Origin: an uncultured Chlorobiaceae bacterium
Lineage (GTDB): Bacteria > Bacteroidota > Chlorobiia > Chlorobiales > Chlorobiaceae
Reading direction: 5' to 3'
Assembly (NCBI GenBank): GCA_903824295.1
Contig: CAIJWE010000117.1
Location: 1 to 36,301 of the forward strand
DNA length: 36,301 nucleotides
A program made the translations under genes and the position numbers. Below, piece by piece: positions 7,020 through 15,794 of the stretch. A model generated the notes under the pieces. The model made no database searches. It had not been told where the DNA came from and saw nothing but the letters and a program-made list of their open reading frames with translations. Positions within the stretch are counted from its first letter, which is position 1, and every line of letters begins with the position of its first letter.

Positions 7020-8648
7020 ATGGGAATGTCTTGTAATCAATGTCAGGAGAGCATTCATGGTACCGGTTGTACGGTGCGTGGGGTATGCGGTAAAGATGAG
7101 CCTACCGCTCAGCTTCAGGATGTGCTGGTCTATGCAACAGAGGGGCTGGCACTGGCGGCTGAAAAGCTGACAGGAAGTGTGTCGGTGCATGTTGGGCAAC
7201 TGATCAGCGAGTCGCTCTTCGTAACGGTAACTAATACCAATTTTGATGAGGATGCCATTGTCGCCCAGATCCGCAAGACCCTTGCGGTGCGTGATGAGCT
7301 GAATGCCTCGCTTGATCATAGCTCTGATCATGATGCGGCTCACTGGAGCGGCAGTTCCAAAGAGGATTTTCTTGCCAAGGCGGCATCGGTAAGTATCACG
7401 AGCCTCAGCGAGAATGAGGATTTGCGCTCCCTGAAGAGCCTTGTGCTGTATGGTTTGAAGGGGCTTGCAGCCTACACCGATCATGCGGCCGTGCTTGGCT
7501 ATCATGATGACGAGATCTATGCTTTTTATGTCAAGGCTCTTGCGGCGCTTACCAACGTGCTGTCGGCGGACGAACTGACCGGACTGGTGCTCGAAACCGG
7601 TGGTGTCGCCGTCAAGGCAATGGCCCTGCTCGACAAGGCAAATACAACAACATACGGTCATCCCGAGATCACCACAGTGAGCACCGGTGTTGGTAAAAAC
7701 CCAGGAATCCTTATTTCCGGCCATGACTTGCGCGATCTGGAAGAGCTGCTGAAGCAGACCGAGGGCACAGGCGTTGATGTTTATACCCACTGCGAGATGT
7801 TGCCTGCACACTACTATCCGGCATTCAAGAAGTACTCCCATTTCGTGGGTAATTATGGTGGTGCCTGGTGGTCGCAAGACAAGGAGTTTGACACCTTCAA
7901 CGGTCCGATCCTGATGACGACGAACTGCATCGTTCCTGTCCGCGAAGCATACCGCAACCGGATGTTCACAACCGGTATGGCCGGTTACCCCGGACTGAAG
8001 CATATCGCCGCAAGAGCTGAGGGTGGAGCGAAGGACTTTTCGGTTCTTGTTGAAATGGCAAAAAGCTGTCAGCCGCCAAAAGAGCTTGAAAATGGCACAA
8101 TCGTCGGTGGATTTGCCCATAACCAGGTTTTGGCACTTGCCGACAAGGTGGTTGCTGCTGTCAAGAGCGGCGCTATCAAGCGCTTTGTGGTGATGGCTGG
8201 CTGTGATGGGCGTCATGCGTCACGCCAGTACTATACCGATGTTGCCGCAGCCTTGCCTGAGGGTACCATCATTTTGACCGCAGGATGTGCAAAGTACCGC
8301 TACAACAAGCTTGAGCTTGGCGATATTGGCGGCATTCCCCGTGTGCTTGATGCCGGTCAGTGCAACGACTCCTACTCGCTTGCGGTGATTGCCCTGAAGC
8401 TTAAAGAGGTTTTTGAGCTCGATGATATCAATGATCTGCCAATCTCCTTCGATATTGCCTGGTATGAGCAGAAAGCCGTTACGGTGCTCCTTGCATTGCT
8501 CTTTCTTGGTGTCAAAGGTATCCGCCTCGGACCAACACTGCCCGAGTTCCTGACCCCCAATGTTGCGGCTGTTCTGGTCGAAAAATTCGGGATCAAGCCT
8601 ATTGGAGCCGTTAATGCCGACATCGAAGCGATGATGGCCGGAGCATGA
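7020..8648 (+). CDS. hcp: Hybrid-cluster protein (hydroxylamine reductase / NO reductase)
   Basis: Hcp carries a hybrid [4Fe-2O-2S] cluster plus a cubane cluster. It reduces hydroxylamine in vitro and is thought to act on nitric oxide in cells. The N-terminal cubane motif is intact: Cys5-x2-Cys8-x8-Cys17-x5-Cys23 (SCNQCQE...[10 protein letters not shown]). Hybrid-cluster landmarks follow in order: [47 protein letters not shown] and [10 protein letters not shown]. The length (542 residues) is normal. ATG 7020 is chosen over TTG 7005 because GGAG at 7007-7010 is correctly spaced before it. The upstream Rrf2 regulator and the intervening palindrome suggest a nitrosative-stress unit. A strong hairpin terminator follows. 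No hcr reductase gene is adjacent, so the electron donor is unknown. Confidence 0.95.
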   Translation: MGMSCNQCQESIHGTGCTVRGVCGKDEPTAQLQDVLVYATEGLALAAEKLTGSVSVHVGQLISESLFVTVTNTNFDEDAIVAQIRKTLAVRDELNASLDHSSDHDAAHWSGSSKEDFLAKAASVSITSLSENEDLRSLKSLVLYGLKGLAAYTDHAAVLGYHDDEIYAFYVKALAALTNVLSADELTGLVLETGGVAVKAMALLDKANTTTYGHPEITTVSTGVGKNPGILISGHDLRDLEELLKQTEGTGVDVYTHCEMLPAHYYPAFKKYSHFVGNYGGAWWSQDKEFDTFNGPILMTTNCIVPVREAYRNRMFTTGMAGYPGLKHIAARAEGGAKDFSVLVEMAKSCQPPKELENGTIVGGFAHNQVLALADKVVAAVKSGAIKRFVVMAGCDGRHASRQYYTDVAAALPEGTIILTAGCAKYRYNKLELGDIGGIPRVLDAGQCNDSYSLAVIALKLKEVFELDDINDLPISFDIAWYEQKAVTVLLALLFLGVKGIRLGPTLPEFLTPNVAAVLVEKFGIKPIGAVNADIEAMMAGA

Positions 8649-8669
8649 GCTGAGTTTTCTTGAACAAAC

Positions 8670-8702
8670 AAAAAAGCCGTTCTGGAGTGAGACGGCTTTT
8701 TT
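8670..8702. terminator. Bidirectional hairpin terminator after hcp
   Basis: AAAAAAGCCGT and ACGGCTTTTTT form an 11-base stem around an 11-base loop, with an A run on one side and a T run on the other. It can therefore end both hcp (plus) and the pentapeptide-repeat gene (minus). The core GCCGTTCTGGAGTGAGACGG nearly matches the hairpin at 10107-10137. Confidence 0.85.
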
Positions 8703-8780
8703 GCGTTGGCTCTTTAGCCAAGAGCGGGGAACTGCTGGCGAGAAGCAATCAGTCAGTATCGCCCGGGTTCGGCTGTAAGG

Positions 8781-10079
8781 CTATTGTTCTACAAAAATGA
8801 GCCCGTGACGCAGAGCCAGTTCGGGTGTGGCTTTTTTGCCAGAATCAAGGATGGTCGAGCTGGTTACAATAGCTTCAGTAAGACGGGCTCGGCTGAGGTT
8901 GGCACGCCAGAGATTGGCTCCTCTGAGATCAGCACCTCCAAGATCGGCATGTTGCAGGTTTGTTTCCCGGAAGTCGCATCCCCGTAAATCTGCATATCGA
9001 AGATCGCTGTCGCCGAGATCGCCTGCCTTGAAGCTGGCATATCGCAGGAGTGCGTGGCTTAAATCGGCATACGAGAGGTTTTTGTGATCGAATGATGCGC
9101 CTATGAGATTTATGCGGATATCGCGGTTGCCTTTTCTCATTTTGTTCATTTTGAATACATCGCCTTTTATCTGCTCGTATTGCTCTCTGTCGTAGGCGAC
9201 TCGGGCTGGGCCATCTGACTGCTGCCAGATATTGCGGAAGGTAAAACTCTTTTTTGAAGCGGTGGCATCCCGTTGCGGCACACTGCTTCCCGCAAGCCGC
9301 TGCGCTGGTGAATGAGCAGCTTCCGGCTGCAGAGGAACGATTGGTTGTCCATCCTTCTGGGTTAAATCGGAACTGACCACGCCGGCTGAAAGGGATGGTG
9401 CTGCCTCCTCAAAAAAGAATGATTGATGGTTTTGCGCCCATAAGAGTGTGGCGTATTTGCCGTTGTCAAGCACGCTTTTTTCTGATACCTTCACCCCCGT
9501 CATGTTTGCCCGGCTGAGATTTGCCCGCCAAAGGTAAGCGGCCCGTAAATCCGCTCCGCTGAGATTGGCATTCACCAGTGTTGTCTCCCGAAGATTGCTC
9601 TCCCGAAGATTTGATTCTCTCATATCAGCATTCGAGCAGTCAGCCTTTTTAAGAACTGCGGTTTCAAGCACGGCCCGATGAAGATTTGCGCCGTCAAGTT
9701 GTGCACTTTCGAGATCAGCTCCCCGTAACAGGGCGCCCTGAAGATTTGCCTTGAAGAGGATGGTGCAACTCATGTTTGCTGAATCAAGCAGCGCGTTCTG
9801 CAGGTTTGCATGGCTGAGGTCCGTCTGGCTGAGATCGGCTCCCGACAGGATGGCGTTGTGTAAATCAGCTCCTTTCAGCTTTTTGCCTTTCAGTTCGGCT
9901 CCCGAAAGGTCAGGAAGAAACTCTTGGTGAGCGCTTCTCATGCTGTTCCACGATTCCACTCCGGCTTTCAGCAGTGCCAGATGTGCAGTATTGAACGCCG
10001 AAGCCGTCGGAGAGTGTACCGGTGCCAGAGCTGCGTTGAGCAGAAGGGGCAGAAAAAAAAGCAGTGCTTTACGGTTCAT
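8781..10079 (-). CDS. Exported pentapeptide-repeat protein
   Basis: The 432-residue protein starts with a signal peptide (MNRKALLFFLPLLLNAALA, probable cleavage near residue 28). It has two blocks of A(D/N)LXX pentapeptide repeats, at residues about 56-200 and 322-415, which should form right-handed quadrilateral beta-helices. A serine/proline/glutamine-rich linker of about 100 residues separates them. Both blocks end alike: LWRANLSRA followed by a 30-residue tail containing LDNGKYAT or LDSGKKAT, which points to an internal duplication. Start 10079 is chosen because it begins the signal peptide; further in-frame codons upstream read through the hairpin at 10107-10137. Such proteins have no common enzymatic role. 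The likely location is the periplasm or outer surface, and the function is unknown. Confidence 0.85.
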   Translation of the reverse strand: MNRKALLFFLPLLLNAALAPVHSPTASAFNTAHLALLKAGVESWNSMRSAHQEFLPDLSGAELKGKKLKGADLHNAILSGADLSQTDLSHANLQNALLDSANMSCTILFKANLQGALLRGADLESAQLDGANLHRAVLETAVLKKADCSNADMRESNLRESNLRETTLVNANLSGADLRAAYLWRANLSRANMTGVKVSEKSVLDNGKYATLLWAQNHQSFFFEEAAPSLSAGVVSSDLTQKDGQPIVPLQPEAAHSPAQRLAGSSVPQRDATASKKSFTFRNIWQQSDGPARVAYDREQYEQIKGDVFKMNKMRKGNRDIRINLIGASFDHKNLSYADLSHALLRYASFKAGDLGDSDLRYADLRGCDFRETNLQHADLGGADLRGANLWRANLSRARLTEAIVTSSTILDSGKKATPELALRHGLIFVEQ

Positions 10080-10106
10080 GGGTTGTAATGTTTTTGTTTG
10101 ATACCG

Positions 10107-10137
10107 AAAAGCCGTCCTGGAGTAAGACGGCTTTTTT
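10107..10137 (-). terminator. Hairpin between pstS-like and pentapeptide genes
   Basis: GCCGTC (10111-10116) pairs with GACGGC (10126-10131), flanked by an A run and a T run. Its loop, CTGGAGTAA, is nearly that of the hairpin after hcp. It lies after the pstS-like stop on the minus strand and before the pentapeptide-repeat start. As an intrinsic terminator its minus-strand tail is only AAAA on the plus strand, so termination may be partial. Confidence 0.6.
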
Positions 10138-10185
10138 GGTGTTGTTGTTTTCAGGCACCTGCATAAAGCCGATGCCATCGGCAAA

Positions 10186-11004
10186 TTAATAAACGTTCAC
10201 AAAACCGGTCTCGCTGATGATGCTTTTTCCCTGAGCGGTTTTTGGCAGATCGATAAACTGCTTGATAGCTCCGGTTGGCTGACCATTGGTGTAAAAGAAA
10301 AGAGGGCGGTGAACAGGGTAAGTGTTGTTCTTGACTGTTTTGATGTCGGCTTCAACGCCGTCAACAAGAACAGGCTTGACCGATGCGTCCACAAAGCCAA
10401 GACCGATATAGCTGATTGCTGCAGGGGTTGAGGCTACACGGCTCTTGATGGCGCCGTTGCTTGCCTGGGTCTCTGCTCTCTTGGAAATCGGATTATCTTT
10501 GCCCATCACCAACTCTTTAAAGGAGTCGGCTGTACCGCTGTTCGATTCACGCTGAATCATGACGATTGGAGAGTTCGGTCCTCCAACCTCGCTCCAGTTG
10601 GTGTACTTGCCCATGTAAATACCGCGGATCTGTGCTTTTGAAAGCGCATTGATGCGGTTGCTTGGATGTACAACAATGCTGAGGCCATCGAGCGCAACGA
10701 CGTGCTCGACAGGGTTGACCCCTTTGCTTCTGGCTGCGGCAAGTTCCTTGTCTTTCATGGGGCGCGACATGGTGGCGATGTCGCAGGTTTTGTTGATCAG
10801 GCTTTTTGCGCCGTTACCGGAACCCGACTCGCTTACGGTTACCTGTACACCGGTGGTTTTGGTGAAATGGTCAGCAAAAGCTTTGGCAATAGGGCCAACG
10901 GTGGTTGAACCGTCAATAACGATTTTACCGGCAGCCTGGGCTGTGCCCGAAGCCATGACACCGAAAACCGTTGCACTTAAAAGTATTTTTTTGAAAAGTT
11001 TCAT
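10186..11004 (-). CDS. pstS: Phosphate-binding periplasmic protein, PstS family
   Basis: PstS binds inorganic phosphate in the periplasm for the PstSCAB ABC importer. The 272-residue protein has a signal peptide (MKLFKKILLSATVFGVMASGTAQA) and then the family signatures: IDGSTTVGPIAKAFADHF, SGSGNGAKSLINKTCDIATMSRPM and QRESNSGTADSFKELV. All three belong to the phosphate-contacting loops. An alternative start four codons upstream (11016) cannot be excluded; neither has a clear ribosome site. No pstC, pstA or pstB gene is nearby. It follows a porin-like gene on the same strand, with a stable hairpin between them, which suggests joint expression with control in between. A related function in sensing phosphate rather than transporting it is possible. 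Confidence 0.85.
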   Translation of the reverse strand: MKLFKKILLSATVFGVMASGTAQAAGKIVIDGSTTVGPIAKAFADHFTKTTGVQVTVSESGSGNGAKSLINKTCDIATMSRPMKDKELAAARSKGVNPVEHVVALDGLSIVVHPSNRINALSKAQIRGIYMGKYTNWSEVGGPNSPIVMIQRESNSGTADSFKELVMGKDNPISKRAETQASNGAIKSRVASTPAAISYIGLGFVDASVKPVLVDGVEADIKTVKNNTYPVHRPLFFYTNGQPTGAIKQFIDLPKTAQGKSIISETGFVNVY

Positions 11005-11067
11005 CGTAATGGTCATAATTGAGTTGATTGAAAACGAAAAAAAGTTTTGTAATTGTTTACCGGTTCA

Positions 11068-11102
11068 GCAAGGCTCTCCTTCAGCGGCAGGAGCGGCCTT
11101 GC
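11068..11102 (-). terminator. Stable stem-loop between porin and pstS
   Basis: Outer arms GCAAGGC/GCCTTGC and inner arms CTCCT/AGGAG give a two-part hairpin in the 143-base gap. No T run follows directly on the minus strand. It could be a weak terminator, or an RNA processing or stabilising element that sets different levels of the two products. Confidence 0.45.
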
Positions 11103-11147
11103 AAACCAGCAGCACAACACACAGAGAAAGAACAGCACACAGTTTAC

Positions 11148-12275
11148 TTAGAATTTGACAACGACATCGGCCATGAAGATGTGTGATGTTGCGGTATTAT
11201 CGCCAATGGTTTTAAAGTTGAAATAGTTGACACCGAGCGTCATATTCTGTACAAGATGGTAAACTCCACCGATTTTGAATCCTTCCAGATTAGTGGCAGT
11301 TCCTCTGTTACGGTCTGAATCGGTTAGAACGGTAAGCGCATCCTGTTCGATACGGACATAGTCACCATAGAGCGACCACTGGCCGACCTGCTTGGCATCA
11401 CCAATCTTTAACTCAACAAGGTAACTGTCTCTTTTGGAATCGTCAATGTTGATCCAATCGGCATGTTTTGCGGTATTAAACGCATACTGCCCAGAGACCT
11501 TCCAGGGAAGGGTATCGGTGAGTTGCCCACCAACGCTACCGAAAAACTCAACGATGTTGAAGTCTTTGCCAGTATAGTTAGGAGCTGGCTTGTACGTGCT
11601 TGCTACTTGATAATCGTAATTCACATAGTCGTAGTATGCTGCGCCAAGCTGATAGGAGATGTCGGTGACTTCACCTTTATAGGCGACCTGACCGACGACA
11701 AGGTAGGCATCCGCTTCTCTGCCCGCAGGAAGTGAATTTTTATCACCTTGATTTTCGTTGAGCATGTAGTATCCTGCAACCGCACTCAGGCCATCTTTCT
11801 CCTTGCCGTCGGCATCTTTGCCATACTGCACGGTAGCACCTTCAAAGGTCAGGTCGCTGTCCCAGACGAGATCGTTTACGACAATAAGAGATGAGGCAAC
11901 CGCTCGTTTACCGAGGATGATGTTGACATTGCCGTTGAGCGCTGTCGGATGGTAATCAATGAAGGCTTCATTCAGGTAAATCGCATCCGGAAGAAACTGA
12001 TCGTCGAAGGTTTCATTGCGGGATGTCGTTTCACTGGAACTGCCCGTTGAGAGCTGCACGCCGGCAGAAAGCTCTTCGTTGATCCAGGGGTAGACGCCAA
12101 GGCGGACGCGGGTACGGTAGCGGTCGCGGCTGTGTTCGCCTGTGACACCATGCGTATCGGTCAATTCAGACTGGTAACGTTCGCGGATATCTCCTTTCCA
12201 GTTCCAGTCAACGGCCTGCGCATTGTTGAACCCAAGGGAAGCGGCCAGACCGACTATTAATGCAACTTTTCTCAT
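11148..12275 (-). CDS. Putative outer-membrane porin
   Basis: The 375-residue protein starts with a signal peptide (MRKVALIVGLAASLGFNNAQA, the reason for choosing 12275). It continues WNWKGDIRERYQ, R-rich strands (RDRYRTRVRLGVYPWIN), many alternating aromatic/polar strands and the C-terminal phenylalanine typical of outer-membrane beta-barrels (FMADVVVKF). This matches the putative porin group seen in Chlorobi and other Gram-negatives. It precedes a pstS-like gene on the same strand, so a role in phosphate or anion uptake is possible but is inference. An in-frame upstream extension lacks a signal and is rejected. Confidence 0.75.
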   Translation of the reverse strand: MRKVALIVGLAASLGFNNAQAVDWNWKGDIRERYQSELTDTHGVTGEHSRDRYRTRVRLGVYPWINEELSAGVQLSTGSSSETTSRNETFDDQFLPDAIYLNEAFIDYHPTALNGNVNIILGKRAVASSLIVVNDLVWDSDLTFEGATVQYGKDADGKEKDGLSAVAGYYMLNENQGDKNSLPAGREADAYLVVGQVAYKGEVTDISYQLGAAYYDYVNYDYQVASTYKPAPNYTGKDFNIVEFFGSVGGQLTDTLPWKVSGQYAFNTAKHADWINIDDSKRDSYLVELKIGDAKQVGQWSLYGDYVRIEQDALTVLTDSDRNRGTATNLEGFKIGGVYHLVQNMTLGVNYFNFKTIGDNTATSHIFMADVVVKF

Positions 12276-12713
12276 AACAAATATTGAGTTGGTTTGTGTG
12301 ATGTGTTCTGTAAAATTCCGGAACTCCTTTCGCATATCTTCATGCGCCACACAAAGTACCATTCGTTCTGTTGAGGAATTGTTAAGGGAGTGCTACAAGA
12401 TTGTGAACTTGGCTCTGGTTAAAATATTGCTTCGGAGAATGAGCAAATCACGTTCATTTTTTGCTTTTCATCATTATGATGTTTACATTTTAATGATACT
12501 TATAGGTATATAGCCATGCAGTTCCTTCGCGTGAGGTTTGGGGTATCTGGTTGGACTGTCATGTCCATGAACTGTTTTCCAGGATCGTCTGCTCCTTATT
12601 TATATAGAATGGGTTAGAGTCATGCTTCTCTGACTGTGCGCATGCTGTTGTAAAGCTTTTTTTTCTTTTCACACCAATCTTTCATAACTGATTCCTTAAA
12701 TGGAGGCAAGATA
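12276..12713. other. 438-base intergenic region, divergent promoters
   Basis: This region lies between the divergently transcribed porin and SQR-like genes. It is AT-rich, especially 12440-12520 and 12590-12670, and no frame in it looks protein-like. A clear ribosome site (GGAGG at 12702-12706) precedes the SQR start. The region presumably holds both promoters, but I could not single out reliable promoter boxes or a structured RNA. Confidence 0.4.
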
Positions 12714-13940
12714 ATGTCAAAAAAGATCGTTGTATTGGGTGCGGGTACCGGTGGAACAATTGTTGCCAATAATCTGAGAAGGCATTTGCCTGCTGAATGG
12801 GAGATTACGGTGATTGATCGTGATGACAATCATATCTATCAACCGGGTCTGCTGTTTGTTCCTTTTGGGCTGCAAAAATCCAAGACACTGACACGCTCAA
12901 GGAAAAAGTATATCCTTCCTGGTGTGAATTTTGTGATTGATGAGATTACCAATATCAATCCTGAGAAAAGGGAGGTAAAGAGCAAAAACCACACCTTTAC
13001 CTACGATTTCTTGGTTATTGCCACAGGCTGCAAAATTGCTCCCGAAGAGAATGACGGTTTGATGGATGCATGGGGCAAGAATGCTTTCTCCTTTTATACC
13101 ATTGAGGCCGCAGAACAACTGCGCCAGAAATTAAAAGAGTTTAAAGGGGGCAAACTGGTGATGAATATTGCCGAACTTCCCTTTAAATGCCCGGTAGCTC
13201 CGATTGAGTTTGTTTTTATGGCGGACTGGTTCTGCCGCAATAACGGCATCAGGGAGAAGACCGAGATTGAACTGGTTACGCCTCTGGCAGGAGCGTTTAC
13301 AAAACCAAAGGCCTCTGCGGTCTTTACTGAGTCGGCCAAGAGCAAAAACATCAAGATCAGTACAAGTTTCGAACTCAGTTCTGTGAATGGAAAAGAGAAG
13401 TATATCGAGTCTGTAAAAGGTGACAGGATAAATTATGACACGCTGGTTATTGTTCCGACCACCATTGGTGATGAGGTAATCAGCAAATCGGGCATTGACG
13501 ACAGCATCGGTTATGTACCAACCCACCAGAACACACTCAAGGCGCTCAAGCATGACAGGGTCTACGTTATTGGTGATGCCACCAACGTACCTACCTCAAA
13601 GGCAGGATCGGTTGCCCATTATGAGGCTGATGTTGTGGTCTTCAATATCATGTCTGAAATACATGGCGTCAAGCCGGAGGAGATTTATGACGGTCACTCA
13701 ACCTGTTTTATTGTCTATTCCAAAGGCACCTCCTCGCTGATTGACTTCAACTACAAGATTGAGCCGCTTCATGGCAAGTTCCCGATGCCAAAACTGGGAC
13801 CATTCACGCTGCTCCACGAGACCAAGATGAACTGGTATGGAAAACTCGGCTTTGAATGGCTCTACTGGAATGTTCTTCTTGGTGGACGTCATCTTGGAGC
13901 TCCTCCAACTCTCGTTATGGCAGGAAAAGAGGTAGGATAA
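12714..13940 (+). CDS. sqr: Sulfide:quinone oxidoreductase-type flavoprotein
   Basis: SQR oxidises sulfide to polysulfide or sulfur and passes electrons to the quinone pool at the membrane surface. The 408-residue protein has the FAD-binding GAGTGG at residues 9-14, the VIATG motif at 101-105 and the second FAD motif VIGDATN at 285-291. Cys159 (LPFKCPVAP) and Cys331 (HSTCFIVY) match the expected positions of the redox-active pair; Cys106 is a third, family-typical cysteine. The C-terminal part (KMNWYGKLGFEWLYWNVLLGG) is amphipathic and suits monotopic membrane attachment. The start is supported by GGAGG 7 bases upstream. It precedes the sulfite-oxidising and dsr genes on the same strand but is cut off from them by a hairpin. 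Which of the several green-sulfur-bacterial SQR types this is, I cannot settle by eye; a flavoprotein acting on another sulfur compound is possible. Confidence 0.85.
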   Translation: MSKKIVVLGAGTGGTIVANNLRRHLPAEWEITVIDRDDNHIYQPGLLFVPFGLQKSKTLTRSRKKYILPGVNFVIDEITNINPEKREVKSKNHTFTYDFLVIATGCKIAPEENDGLMDAWGKNAFSFYTIEAAEQLRQKLKEFKGGKLVMNIAELPFKCPVAPIEFVFMADWFCRNNGIREKTEIELVTPLAGAFTKPKASAVFTESAKSKNIKISTSFELSSVNGKEKYIESVKGDRINYDTLVIVPTTIGDEVISKSGIDDSIGYVPTHQNTLKALKHDRVYVIGDATNVPTSKAGSVAHYEADVVVFNIMSEIHGVKPEEIYDGHSTCFIVYSKGTSSLIDFNYKIEPLHGKFPMPKLGPFTLLHETKMNWYGKLGFEWLYWNVLLGGRHLGAPPTLVMAGKEVG

Positions 13941-13950
13941 GCCGGGAACC

Positions 13951-14002
13951 CCCGGGGTCATTCAATACTGCAGGTGCAAACACCAGCGTTGAATGACCCG
14001 GG
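13951..14002 (+). terminator. Long hairpin after the SQR gene
   Basis: CCCGGGGTCATTCAA (13951-13965) pairs with TTGAATGACCCGGG (13989-14002) with one bulged G, starting 10 bases after the stop codon. The trailing sequence CTTATTC is only mildly T-rich. It probably ends SQR transcription or protects its 3' end. Confidence 0.65.
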
Positions 14003-14075
14003 CTTATTCAGTGGCTCCAGCTCTCTTTTCGGTAGATTTCTTTTTGAATAGTCGATATCTTTTGTTAAAATCAAA

Positions 14076-14093
14076 ACTGTATAACTATACAGT
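14076..14093. promoter_or_regulatory. Inverted repeat upstream of the soe genes
   Basis: ACTGTATA-AC-TATACAGT is a perfect 8-2-8 inverted repeat about 130 bases before the FeS/NrfD fusion gene. Two explanations are open: a binding site for a dimeric regulator of the downstream sulfur genes, or a second weak terminator, because CGTTTTTTGTGTTTTT follows it. Confidence 0.4.
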
Positions 14094-14222
14094 CGTTTTT
14101 TGTGTTTTTGCGGGCGGTAAGAAGAGAGCTGTCACATAGGTCATGCTGTGCCTGGACGTCGAGTGAGTTGGTTATCGAGAGTAAACAACTGCGGCGGTAT
14201 TATAATATTTAGAGCAAAATTA

Positions 14223-15776
14223 ATGAATTACGGTTTTGTTATTGATGCCCGGAAATGTATCGGATGCCATGCCTGCACGGTCGCATGCAAATCCGAAAAC
14301 CAGGTACCACTTGGAGTAAACCGCACTTGGGTGAAATATGTTGAAAAGGGAGTATTCCCTGACAGCAGGCGATATTTTACCGTTCTCCGCTGTAACCATT
14401 GCGCTGAACCACCCTGTGTTGCTATCTGTCCGGTTGAGGCGCTGCATCGGCGGGATGATGGTATTGTTGACTTTGACCAGCGTCGATGTATCGGCTGTAA
14501 AGCCTGTTCCCAAGCCTGCCCCTACGGTGCTCTCTATATGGATCCAGAGACGCACACCTCCGCAAAATGCAATTATTGTGCCCATAGAAAAGAGGTTGGC
14601 CTCAAGCCGGCCTGTGTATCGATTTGTCCCCAGCAGGCAATCGTTGCTGGTGATCTTGATGACCCCCGCAGCGAGATAGCTCGTCTTGTGGCCAAAGAGC
14701 AGACCATGGTGCGCAAGCCGGAAAAGGGTACGTCGCCCAAACTCTTTTATATTAATGGAGATGGAGCTTCGCTTGATCCGTTTGAAGTTTCGGAAGTCAA
14801 TGGATACCTCTGGAGTGAACAGTCTCGCGGGGTTGGTCACTTTGCAGGGAAACACTTTACGAAACCTGCAAAAAAATTGCTTCCATCATCCGGGATTGAT
14901 GGAAAGCCAAAGGCCCGAAAGGTGTATGATATTCCTGCCAAAGGAGTGGTCTGGGGCTGGGAGGTTCCTGCTTATGTCGCTTCAAAGGCTTTGGCCTCAG
15001 GATTGTTTTTGCTGATGTTTGTTCTGCAGACCCTGCTGATGCACCCCCTCTCCGATTCGCTGCAGTGGGCTGTATGGGCAACTTCGCTGCTCTTTCTTGC
15101 CCTTACGGGAGGATTTCTTGTCATGGATCTTGATCGTCCCGAGCGCTTCTCTTCCGTCATGCTTCGTCCGCAATTTGGTTCATGGCTTGTAAAGGGTGGT
15201 TTGACGATTGCCGGATTCGGCGCATTTCTTGCCCTGTGGGGAGTTGCCAAATATCTCCAGTTGCCTCTCCTCGAACAGGTTTCGCTCTGGTGTGGAGCAC
15301 TCTTTGCCTTGATGACGGCGATCTATACAGTATTTCTCTTTGGCTCGGCCAAGGCAAGGGATTTCTGGCAAAGCCCTATGCTCCTCTTGCACATGTTCCT
15401 GAACTCGCTGCTCGCGGGTGGCTCTGCAATGGTTGTGCTTGGCGTGCTGACCTCCAGTGACCCTGATCTTTTTGAACTGCTCAGGCCAGCTCTTGCGGGT
15501 GGTTTTATCCTTCACATCCTTGTGATGCTTTCTGAACTCTATGGCAAACACCCTTCGAAGTCTGCGGAACGTGCGGCTGAGGCTATCCTGCATGGATCAC
15601 TGAAAAAGCCGTTCTGGTTTGGCAGTTTCATTGCGGGTAATGTGCTTCCGCTTCTGTTGTGCCTTGCTCTTTCCTCGCCACTGATGCTTGCTGTAGCCGC
15701 CATTTTGGGACTTTGTGGTGTCTTCTACACAGAAAAAGTCTGGATTCATGCACCGCAAACCGTTCCGTTAAGTTAA
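14223..15776 (+). CDS. soeBC: Fused FeS/membrane-anchor subunit of a sulfite-oxidising (SoeBC-like) complex
   Basis: This 517-residue protein joins two subunits usually encoded apart. Residues 1-180 form a four-cluster ferredoxin subunit: Cys12-15-18-22, Cys57-60-65-69, Cys89-92-95-99 and Cys116-119-131-135. After a linker (about 180-245), residues 246-515 are an NrfD/PsrC-type membrane anchor with about eight hydrophobic helices, including GGFLVMDLDRPERF. Electrons from the molybdenum subunit encoded next would pass through the clusters to quinone. No signal peptide precedes the FeS part, so it faces the cytoplasm. ATG 14223 starts the ferredoxin domain; the 75 bases of open frame before it do not look coding. 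In green sulfur bacteria this gene pair is known as polysulfide-reductase-like complex 3 and is considered SoeABC-like. A polysulfide or thiosulfate reductase is the alternative. Confidence 0.8.
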   Translation: MNYGFVIDARKCIGCHACTVACKSENQVPLGVNRTWVKYVEKGVFPDSRRYFTVLRCNHCAEPPCVAICPVEALHRRDDGIVDFDQRRCIGCKACSQACPYGALYMDPETHTSAKCNYCAHRKEVGLKPACVSICPQQAIVAGDLDDPRSEIARLVAKEQTMVRKPEKGTSPKLFYINGDGASLDPFEVSEVNGYLWSEQSRGVGHFAGKHFTKPAKKLLPSSGIDGKPKARKVYDIPAKGVVWGWEVPAYVASKALASGLFLLMFVLQTLLMHPLSDSLQWAVWATSLLFLALTGGFLVMDLDRPERFSSVMLRPQFGSWLVKGGLTIAGFGAFLALWGVAKYLQLPLLEQVSLWCGALFALMTAIYTVFLFGSAKARDFWQSPMLLLHMFLNSLLAGGSAMVVLGVLTSSDPDLFELLRPALAGGFILHILVMLSELYGKHPSKSAERAAEAILHGSLKKPFWFGSFIAGNVLPLLLCLALSSPLMLAVAAILGLCGVFYTEKVWIHAPQTVPLS

Positions 15777-15794
15777 TCAAGTGCTGGAGTAAAT

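Noticed and set aside
6969-8216. 415-codon minus-strand frame opposite hcp
   Set aside because: It is antisense to a fully conserved hcp. The translation is rich in His and Cys and lacks domain character, which is typical of a shadow of a biased coding sequence.
12276-12362. 29-residue N-terminal extension of the porin
   Set aside because: It would bury the signal peptide. The ATG at 12275 begins a standard export signal.
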